Shown: positions 5,892 to 11,179 of the stretch, one piece after another
Numbering within the stretch: position 1 is the stretch's first letter
Layout: the number at the start of each line of letters is the position of its first letter
DNA from: an uncultured Lachnospiraceae bacterium
GTDB lineage: Bacteria; Bacillota; Clostridia; Lachnospirales; Lachnospiraceae
Length of the DNA: 11,179 bases
Reading direction: 5' to 3'
Assembly (NCBI GenBank): GCA_910586095.1
Contig: CAJUHQ010000113.1
Span: 1 to 11,179, forward strand
The notes under the pieces: generated by a model
Database searches by the model: none
What the model was told of the DNA's origin: nothing
What the model saw: only the letters and a program-made list of their open reading frames with translations
Program-made: the position numbers and the translations under genes

Positions 5892-7474
5892 TTTCTCAGT
5901 CGTCTTTTTTGTTGACGCGCGCTTCTTTTGGCACTTTTGCGCGCAGCACGATTCTCACGTCTTCTTATCCTGCGCCGTTTGCTGCTTTGACCTCTAGGTG
6001 AGAAGCTGTAACTGTTGATGATAGAGATGATAAGGATAATTACAATAATTACAATCGCAGCAATAGAGATACCCAAAAGAAGAAGTTTCACATTTATATA
6101 TATAAAGTTGGTATGATTTTGAGAAGAAGTCTGTGTATTTGTGGTGGTGTTTTCCTCCGTTTGAGAACCTTGGATAATATTCATTGAATCCGTTGCTGAG
6201 AAGTTAAATGGAAAATTACTGGTTTGTGTTGGCTTCTTAGAGAATAAAATGTTGCTACTTCCTACGGTCACACCAGAATACGTGTAATGGATAGTAGCTA
6301 TAATATTGGAAGATTTTTCAGGGTTGTAGGTTAAAGAGGACTCTGCATCTGCAAATTCAGCCGCGTTTGGCAGTACAATATAAGTGTCTTCTTCTGTCGA
6401 AATCAGCGGAGTGGAATCGCCAAACAAATCATTTTCTGTATCAAATAGATCCATTGTATTGATTTTGTATTTGCTCTCGTTGTCAGAGATGGATAATCCT
6501 TTAAAGTTTTCAAATCCATACTGAAACAGTGTGATAGTATCTTGAAACTGATAAGGAGTTTCCTCTGCAAACACAACACATACTAGTTTGATCCCATTTT
6601 TTTCGGCTGCCGATACAAGTGTTTGACGTGATTGCGATACATAGCCCGTCTTGCTTCCTAAAAGATAGCTGTACTCATAAGGTTTTCCTTCATATAACTG
6701 GTTTTTGGAGGCAATCCATCGATCTTCTTCGTCCTCTGGTCGTAACTTAAAATGATAGCTTGGAGTGGAGGACATTTTGCACAATAATTCATTGCTAAAA
6801 AATTCACATCCAATTAATGCAAGGTCATAGGCGGTGGTGTAATGGTTTTCGTCATACAAACCATTACAATTCGAGAAATGTGTATTCTTACAGCCAAGTT
6901 GTTCGGCCTTTTCGTTCATAAGTTCGGCGAAGGCAGCCGTACTTTTTTCACGGCCAAGTTTGTCGGCTACATGTTCTCCTACAGCGCTGGCTACTTCGTT
7001 CGCAGATTGCACAAGAATACAGTAGAGCGCTTGTTCCATCAGCATAGTATCGCCTTCATTGATGCCACCCAACTTTGAACCATCGCCTGGGACATCAAAT
7101 ATGGAATTGTGTGAGAAAGTGACAATTTCATCCATCTCACAGTTTTGCATGGCAAGCAGACAAGTAAGTATTTTGGTCGTACTAGCAGGATAACATTTTT
7201 CATCAATATTTTTAGCATACAGAATGGTCTGTGTATTCATTTCCATCACAATAGCAGCTTGTGCGCCAATGGCAGGGCCGTCTGGCCATCCGTCAATTTC
7301 ATTTGACTGAATGGGGAGTGCTTTTCTTTCTTCCATTTCGGCATTGTAATCTCGATCGGCAAGACAAATGCTAGAACCAGGCAGAATCAATTCTGTAAAT
7401 AAACAGTTTGCAAAGAGTACAATGGTAATTGCGGATAAGATAAAGCATTTTGCTATTTTTTTTGTAAATTTCAT
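5870..7474 (-). CDS. Penicillin-binding D-alanyl-D-alanine carboxypeptidase (DacA/DacF type)
   Basis: This low-molecular-weight penicillin-binding protein of 534 residues trims the terminal D-Ala from peptidoglycan stem peptides outside the membrane. A signal peptide covers about residues 1-39. The serine-peptidase S11 motifs are all present: SxxK as S98-T-T-K101, SxN as S157-A-N159, and K275-T-G277. A Ser/Thr/Asn-rich extracellular stretch precedes a hydrophobic span at about 464-486. The final 45 residues (490-534) contain about 24 Arg or Lys and only two Glu, ending in five Arg, and should lie in the cytoplasm. Classical family members are anchored by an amphipathic helix, so a true span with such a tail is notable. 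The start has a GGAAAGGA site. No convincing promoter was found upstream, although a TTGACA lies at 7537-7532 on the minus strand. Confidence 0.93.
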   Translation of the reverse strand: MKFTKKIAKCFILSAITIVLFANCLFTELILPGSSICLADRDYNAEMEERKALPIQSNEIDGWPDGPAIGAQAAIVMEMNTQTILYAKNIDEKCYPASTTKILTCLLAMQNCEMDEIVTFSHNSIFDVPGDGSKLGGINEGDTMLMEQALYCILVQSANEVASAVGEHVADKLGREKSTAAFAELMNEKAEQLGCKNTHFSNCNGLYDENHYTTAYDLALIGCEFFSNELLCKMSSTPSYHFKLRPEDEEDRWIASKNQLYEGKPYEYSYLLGSKTGYVSQSRQTLVSAAEKNGIKLVCVVFAEETPYQFQDTITLFQYGFENFKGLSISDNESKYKINTMDLFDTENDLFGDSTPLISTEEDTYIVLPNAAEFADAESSLTYNPEKSSNIIATIHYTYSGVTVGSSNILFSKKPTQTSNFPFNFSATDSMNIIQGSQTEENTTTNTQTSSQNHTNFIYINVKLLLLGISIAAIVIIVIILIISIINSYSFSPRGQSSKRRRIRRRENRAARKSAKRSARQQKRRLRKERRRRR

Positions 7475-7762
7475 TTTGCAGTCCTTTCCATGTTCATCTC
7501 CATGCTGCCAACCATATGAGAATCGAAGGTGTCAACACAAATTTGTATACTACACTAGGTTATGTAATATTTATAAAAAAATGTAGTTGTGCATACATGG
7601 TAGATGATATGCAGATATATAGAAAATAGATAGCATTATAGTTTAGTAAATGTAATGCTACTCATTGTTTAAAGGTTATTGTATAAAGATGATATAAGTA
7701 GTATGTATTTTTTTATTCTATCATACAAACTATAAAATTGTCATCGTGCAAAACCAAATCCA
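7475..7762. other. Divergent regulatory region between carboxypeptidase and transglutaminase genes
   Basis: No gene was found. The region holds a 10-bp palindrome ACAAATTTGT (7537-7546), nearly flanked by GTGT and ACAC, that could be an operator, and the inverted repeat at 7631-7660. Both are AT-rich. A TTGACA on the minus strand (7537-7532) has no good -10 at standard spacing, so the carboxypeptidase promoter remains unassigned. Confidence 0.4.
7631..7660. repeat. Inverted repeat, 8-bp arms
   Basis: TAGCATTA (7631-7638) and TAATGCTA (7653-7660) are exact inverted copies around a 14-nt centre. No T-run follows in either direction, so a terminator is unlikely. It may be a protein-binding site or chance in AT-rich DNA. 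A TATAAT on the minus strand overlaps the left arm. Confidence 0.4.
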
Positions 7763-7791
7763 TTGACATTTCTACCTAGAAGAATTATACT
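7763..7791 (+). promoter_or_regulatory. Sigma-A promoter of the transglutaminase gene
   Basis: A perfect -35 TTGACA (7763-7768) and a -10 TATACT (7786-7791) are 17 nt apart. The start site near 7798 gives a leader of about 80 nt before the ATG at 7877. Its position rules out any start codon upstream of it for this gene and suggests it may also supply guaA, since no terminator separates the two genes. Confidence 0.8.
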
Positions 7792-7876
7792 AATAGTATC
7801 TAAAAGTAATAGTTACAAGGATGTAATTTATAATAAGGGTCCATGGGGGGAGTATAAGAGACAAGGAGGCAACCAT

Positions 7877-9505
7877 ATGCGTATAGTAGAGAAGGTGCTA
7901 TACGGGTTAGGTGGCTTAGTTGCGCTTATGCTTTTTTTTATTGCGCTCTGCCATTATAATCCAGATTTAGCAAAAAAGATTGGAGGCGTACTCCAGGCCA
8001 ATGCAAGCGAGAATCCTAATATTAGCCTGTCTGTAGCAGGTACTACAGCAGCAGATAGTGTGATTGACAAAACATTTACAGTAGGAGAATTTCCTGCGGC
8101 GGTTCATACAGATCTCACACAAGAGAGCGTTACTACAAATGAACAGACACAAGCATATGCTACAGATGAACCAGAGGTAGAGCTTACAATTCCTAGCAAT
8201 GTGGCGGGGTTAAGTGGTTATATTCCAATAAAGGCGACAGGAACAGAGATTACAGATACCAAAGCCGATGAGATTGCATCAACATTAAGCAAAGGAAAGA
8301 CTGGAGAAAACCTCACATTTGATACGCAAATGTATCCATATTATGGAATAATTGATGAGACACAAAAGGCGCTTTACAGGCAAATTTATGCAAATGCAAA
8401 TGCTCAGATCAAAAATTTTTTGCCTGTTGAGAATGTCACAGCCAATGATTTAAAAAATGCGTTTACTTCAGTAGTAAACGATCATCCAGAGCTGTTCTGG
8501 GTGGATACAGCATATCGCTATAAATATACACCTAAAGGAAAAGTTGCAGATATTACGCTAGTGTTTAATATTACAGCCAACGATTTAGAGGCGTCAAAGA
8601 CAGCATTTGAGAGTGCTACAAAACAAATTATAGATGAGACATATGGCTATTATACAGATTATGAGAAGGAGCGAATCGCACATGATGCACTGATTGCTAA
8701 AGTAAAGTATGACGCCAATGCTCCAATGAATCAAAGTGCTTACAGTGCTCTGGTGTATGGAAGAACCGTATGTGCAGGCTATGCACGTGCTTTTCAGTAT
8801 GTGTTGCATCAGCTAGACATTCCTTGTTACTATGTGACAGGCTATGCAGGACAAAATCACGCATGGAATATTGTAAAACTTGACAGTTATTATAATGTGG
8901 ATAGTACATGGGATGACACCAATCCCAACACATATGATTATTTTAACTGTTCAGATGAAGACTATGCATCTGACCATGTAAGAACAGATTTGTCGATATA
9001 TTTGCCTGCATGTAATGGCAATCGATATAGTGGTCTTGAAGTGAAACCATCAGATAAGCCACCTGTAAATAACAATACAGATACTAATCCACCTGGAACG
9101 ACACCAACACCGTCTGTTCCGCCAACAACGACAACACCACCTAGTACGACACCACCGTCAGGCTCAACGACGACGCCACCGACTACACAGACAGACGGCA
9201 TTACCGTAGTGACAGTTCGCGGTGGCGGAGATGCAGAGTATATTGACAATATAGAAGATTATTATGTTACATGTTTTGCATCAATGATAGATAAAGATAG
9301 CAGCACTATTCATTTTGATCTCATTGTGACAGACAAAAAGTTGTGGGATCAGATTTATAAATCATATGCAAAGGGAGAGTGCCAGGAAGGATATATTGAT
9401 CGTTATCTAGTGGAAAAGCACAAAAATGCATGCAGTATGAGAGTGGAGGCTGTACCAAGGACAGATGGCAGTTATCTACTTAGACACAGCGCGATTATTA
9501 ATTGA
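7877..9505 (+). CDS. Membrane-anchored extracellular transglutaminase-like protein
   Basis: The 542-residue product begins at the ATG at 7877, preceded by AAGGAGG at 7-nt spacing; the longer frame to 7763 overlaps the promoter. A hydrophobic segment at about residues 8-26 is a signal anchor or uncleaved signal. A Thr/Ala-rich, low-complexity stretch follows, then a transglutaminase-like cysteine-protease fold with Cys299 in TVCAGYA, His328 in QNHAWN and Asp342 in NVDSTW, a complete catalytic triad. Residues about 392-442 are a Pro/Thr-rich linker of the kind that spans the cell wall. The final 100 residues form a separate domain I do not recognise, with two Cys. Such proteins are found on Gram-positive surfaces, where they may cleave or cross-link protein or peptidoglycan; the substrate is unknown. 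guaA starts 50 nt downstream without a terminator. Confidence 0.88.
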   Translation: MRIVEKVLYGLGGLVALMLFFIALCHYNPDLAKKIGGVLQANASENPNISLSVAGTTAADSVIDKTFTVGEFPAAVHTDLTQESVTTNEQTQAYATDEPEVELTIPSNVAGLSGYIPIKATGTEITDTKADEIASTLSKGKTGENLTFDTQMYPYYGIIDETQKALYRQIYANANAQIKNFLPVENVTANDLKNAFTSVVNDHPELFWVDTAYRYKYTPKGKVADITLVFNITANDLEASKTAFESATKQIIDETYGYYTDYEKERIAHDALIAKVKYDANAPMNQSAYSALVYGRTVCAGYARAFQYVLHQLDIPCYYVTGYAGQNHAWNIVKLDSYYNVDSTWDDTNPNTYDYFNCSDEDYASDHVRTDLSIYLPACNGNRYSGLEVKPSDKPPVNNNTDTNPPGTTPTPSVPPTTTTPPSTTPPSGSTTTPPTTQTDGITVVTVRGGGDAEYIDNIEDYYVTCFASMIDKDSSTIHFDLIVTDKKLWDQIYKSYAKGECQEGYIDRYLVEKHKNACSMRVEAVPRTDGSYLLRHSAIIN

Positions 9506-9555
9506 GGATACCTAAAATTAAAAGGCATGGAAAATAAGACAAGGAGAATGTACTT

Positions 9556-10848
9556 ATGAAACAAGATGTAATTGTAATTTTGGATTTGGGCAGCACACAA
9601 AATACCATTCTTGCCCGAAAGATTCGTGATTTGGGTGTTTACAGTGAAATACATCCCCACGATAGTAGCGTGGAGGTGTTAAAAGCAATTTCTAATGTAA
9701 AGGGAATTATTATAAATGGTGGAGATAATCGTATTGTAGATGGAAAGGCAGTTGAAATTCATGAAGAGCTTTATCATCAAGAATACCCTATGGTCGCAAT
9801 TGATTATCCGCAGTCTAAATGCGCAGTCAATTGGGAGGAACTTCCAGATGACAAAACATTAAAAGCGTTTCTTTTTGATGACTGCAAGGCTGAGGCAAAC
9901 TGGAATATGAAAAACTTTATTGAGGATCAGACAGAATTGATTCGTCAACAGGTTGGAGATAAGAAGGTTTTGTTAGCTTTGTCAGGTGGAGTGGATTCTT
10001 CTGTGGTTGCAGCAATGTTAATCAAAGCGATTGGGCAGCAGTTGGTTTGTGTGCATGTAAATCATGGATTGATGCGAAAAAATGAATCGGAAGGAGTTGT
10101 ACAGGTATTTCGCGACCAACTTCATGCCAATTTAATTTATGTGGACGCATCAGAACGTTTTTTAGGGAAGCTGGAAGATGTATCTGATCCTGAGCAGAAG
10201 CGCAAAATTATCGGCGGAGAATTTATTCGTGTTTTTGAAGAAGAGGCAAGAAAATTAGAGGGAATTGACTTTTTAGGACAGGGTACAATTTATCCCGATA
10301 TTATTGAAAGTGGAACGAAGACAGCAAAGATGGTAAAATCTCATCATAATGTGGGGGGACTTCCCAAAGATCTAAAATTTGAGCTTGTGGAGCCGTTAAA
10401 GCAGCTTTTTAAAGATGAGGTGCGTGCCTGTGGTGTGGAACTTGGGTTGCCTTATGAAATGGTATATCGTCAGCCATTCCCAGGACCAGGGCTTGGTGTG
10501 AGATGTTTGGGGGCTATCACACGAGATCGATTGGAGGCTGTCAGAGAATCGGATGCTATTTTGAGAGAAGAATTTGCAAAAGCAGGACTGGATAAGAAAG
10601 TGTGGCAATATTTTACAGTAGTTCCAGATTTTAAATCCGTGGGTATGAAAAATAATGAGCGCGTGTTTGAGTATATGGTGATTATTCGCGCAATCAATAC
10701 AATTGATGCAATGACGGCATCTATTGAGAAGGTGGATTGGGATGTGTTAGAAAAAATTACGCAAAGGATATTGACGGAGGTGGAGAATGTCAATCGAGTA
10801 TGTTATGATATGAGTCCAAAGCCGCCGGCTACGATTGAGTTCGAGTGA
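9556..10848 (+). CDS. guaA: GMP synthase with a reduced, triad-less amidotransferase domain
   Basis: GuaA makes GMP from XMP, ATP and an amino donor. The 430-residue product is about 80 to 100 residues shorter than usual GuaA. The ATP-pyrophosphatase part is complete: the SGGVDSS loop at 143-149, then GQGTIYPD, KSHHNVGGLP and FPGPGLG, followed by the dimerisation domain ending in SKPPATIE-like residues. The N-terminal glutamine amidotransferase domain starts normally (VILDLGS, GVYSEIHP, GIIINGG). At the nucleophile position it reads AIDYPQ, with Asp83 in place of Cys. It then jumps to the linker (FLFDDC), losing the segment that should carry the catalytic His and Glu. The frame is open throughout, so a recent frameshift is unlikely. 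The enzyme probably uses free ammonia or a separate glutaminase subunit. AAGGAG about 9 nt before the ATG supports the start. No purine riboswitch was seen in the 50-nt gap upstream. Confidence 0.93.
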   Translation: MKQDVIVILDLGSTQNTILARKIRDLGVYSEIHPHDSSVEVLKAISNVKGIIINGGDNRIVDGKAVEIHEELYHQEYPMVAIDYPQSKCAVNWEELPDDKTLKAFLFDDCKAEANWNMKNFIEDQTELIRQQVGDKKVLLALSGGVDSSVVAAMLIKAIGQQLVCVHVNHGLMRKNESEGVVQVFRDQLHANLIYVDASERFLGKLEDVSDPEQKRKIIGGEFIRVFEEEARKLEGIDFLGQGTIYPDIIESGTKTAKMVKSHHNVGGLPKDLKFELVEPLKQLFKDEVRACGVELGLPYEMVYRQPFPGPGLGVRCLGAITRDRLEAVRESDAILREEFAKAGLDKKVWQYFTVVPDFKSVGMKNNERVFEYMVIIRAINTIDAMTASIEKVDWDVLEKITQRILTEVENVNRVCYDMSPKPPATIEFE

Positions 10849-10880
10849 TGAAATGGGCTTTGAGAACCTAGTGTTTATAC

Positions 10881-10908
10881 GGTTTCCAAACAAATTTGTT
10901 TAGGAACT
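10881..10908. repeat. Imperfect palindrome after guaA
   Basis: AAACAAATTTGTTT (10888-10901) is a perfect 14-bp palindrome. With one C/A mismatch, GGTTTC and GGAACT extend the symmetry to 28 bp (two G-T pairs). No T-run follows, so it is not an ordinary terminator. Its position 40 nt after guaA fits a binding site for a recombinase or regulator of an integrated element, or simply a structured 3' end. Confidence 0.5.
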
Positions 10909-10925
10909 GGCAACGATTTGGCAAC
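10908..10925 (+). repeat. Two direct GGCAAC repeats, 11-bp period
   Basis: TGGCAAC occurs at 10908-10914 and again at 10919-10925, one helical turn apart. Tandem short repeats of this kind near an attachment site are typical arm-binding sites of tyrosine integrases. No integrase gene is visible in the window, so this is suggestive only. Confidence 0.45.
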
Positions 10926-10971
10926 ATTTTTAACATCACGCACTAAATAATTACATCATTGGCATAAGAAA

Positions 10972-11020
10972 ACCTTGCTGATTTTCAGATATGGAAACTG
11001 AATATCGGCAAGGTCTTTTT
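10972..11020 (+). terminator. Bidirectional terminator after guaA
   Basis: A 17-nt arm (10972-10988) pairs at 15 of 17 positions with 10998-11014 around a 9-nt loop, and CTTTTT follows on the plus strand. On the minus strand the stem is followed by TTTCTT. It lies between guaA and the convergent partial gene, so it probably ends both transcripts. Confidence 0.8.
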
Positions 11021-11024
11021 ATGC

Positions 11025-11179
11025 TTATTTCTGCTTTTTCTTTTTTGCTGTTTTCTTTTCTTCTTTCTCGATTTTCTGAAATTCTTCCATAAGCATATCA
11101 CTGACCGCCTGTGAGGGGACTTTTGCCCAATGCTTTGAGGTGTCCAGTTCCGGGTACTTGTACCGCCACTGGTCGTATT
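11025..11179 (-). CDS. C-terminal end of an unrecognised protein (partial)
   Basis: Read on the minus strand, a frame enters from the window edge and ends at TAA (11027-11025), giving the last 50 residues of a protein. They start YDQWRYKYPEL, continue with SKHWAKVPSQAVSDMLMEEF, and end in a Lys/Glu-rich tail finishing KKKKQK. The final 25 residues look like a charged helix. The base composition is visibly richer in GC than the rest of the window, with TAC, CCG, CTG and GTC codons, and the other frames are less plausible. I do not recognise the family. Its place just after guaA, pointing back towards it, suggests the end gene of an integrated element. The rest of the gene lies outside the window. 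Confidence 0.6.
   Translation of the reverse strand, partial: YDQWRYKYPELDTSKHWAKVPSQAVSDMLMEEFQKIEKEEKKTAKKKKQK

Noticed and set aside
7763..7876. Longer transglutaminase start at TTG 7763
   Set aside because: That TTG is the -35 element of the promoter, so it would not be in the transcript; ATG 7877 has AAGGAGG and begins a normal signal anchor.
8962..9249. 95-codon Val/Gly-rich minus-strand frame
   Set aside because: It is the reverse reading of the Pro/Thr linker codons of the transglutaminase gene; no start signal.
9506..9555. Purine riboswitch before guaA
   Set aside because: The gap is only 50 nt and shows no three-way-junction pattern.
1..11179. CRISPR array, tRNA or rRNA genes, insertion sequence
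   Set aside because: No regularly spaced repeats, cloverleaf, rRNA-like stretches or transposase frames were seen in reading both strands.

Overview
The window looks like the chromosome of a low-GC Gram-positive anaerobe of the Clostridia, most likely in or near the Lachnospiraceae. The evidence is AT-rich DNA, strong AGGAGG-type ribosome binding sites, near-consensus sigma-A promoters, and family-level resemblance of the D-Ala-D-Ala carboxypeptidase, chemoreceptor, transglutaminase and GMP synthase. The placement is an inference from sequence style; no search was run.

Left region (1-3055). A very strong promoter (42-70) reads into a short terminator-bounded stretch of about 75 nt, a candidate small RNA or attenuated leader. 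Downstream is a compact run of three plus-strand reading frames: a doubtful 93-residue basic membrane-type peptide (375-656), a well-started 49-residue peptide (653-802) and a 705-residue P-loop GTPase of dynamin-like character (823-2940). The first two overlap as ATGA and the gap to the third is 20 nt. This AT-rich block has no recognisable housekeeping function and is the best candidate here for an undescribed system. A strong hairpin at 2999-3046 closes it.

Middle region (3061-7474). A soluble chemoreceptor with a C-terminal zinc-binding CZB domain is on the minus strand with its own promoter. It is divergent from a DEDDh 3'-5' exonuclease with a C-terminal Cys/His cluster. The exonuclease runs tail-to-tail into a secreted, membrane-anchored D-Ala-D-Ala carboxypeptidase with an extremely arginine-rich cytoplasmic tail. 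Their stop codons overlap inside the loop of a GC-rich hairpin.

Right region (7475-11179). From a near-consensus promoter comes a membrane-anchored extracellular transglutaminase-like protein with a Pro/Thr linker and an unrecognised C-terminal domain. GMP synthase (guaA) follows, with no terminator between them. This GuaA is about 430 residues. Its glutamine amidotransferase domain is cut down and lacks the Cys-His-Glu triad, while the ATP-pyrophosphatase and dimerisation parts are intact. After guaA come a palindrome, direct repeats, a bidirectional terminator and the C-terminal end of an unrecognised minus-strand gene. Because the 3' end of guaA is a known hotspot for integrative elements, the right edge may be the start of a genomic island.

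The genes do not form one pathway. Cell-envelope functions (carboxypeptidase, transglutaminase) sit beside purine synthesis, RNA/DNA trimming and chemotaxis signalling, with an accessory-looking GTPase block at the left.
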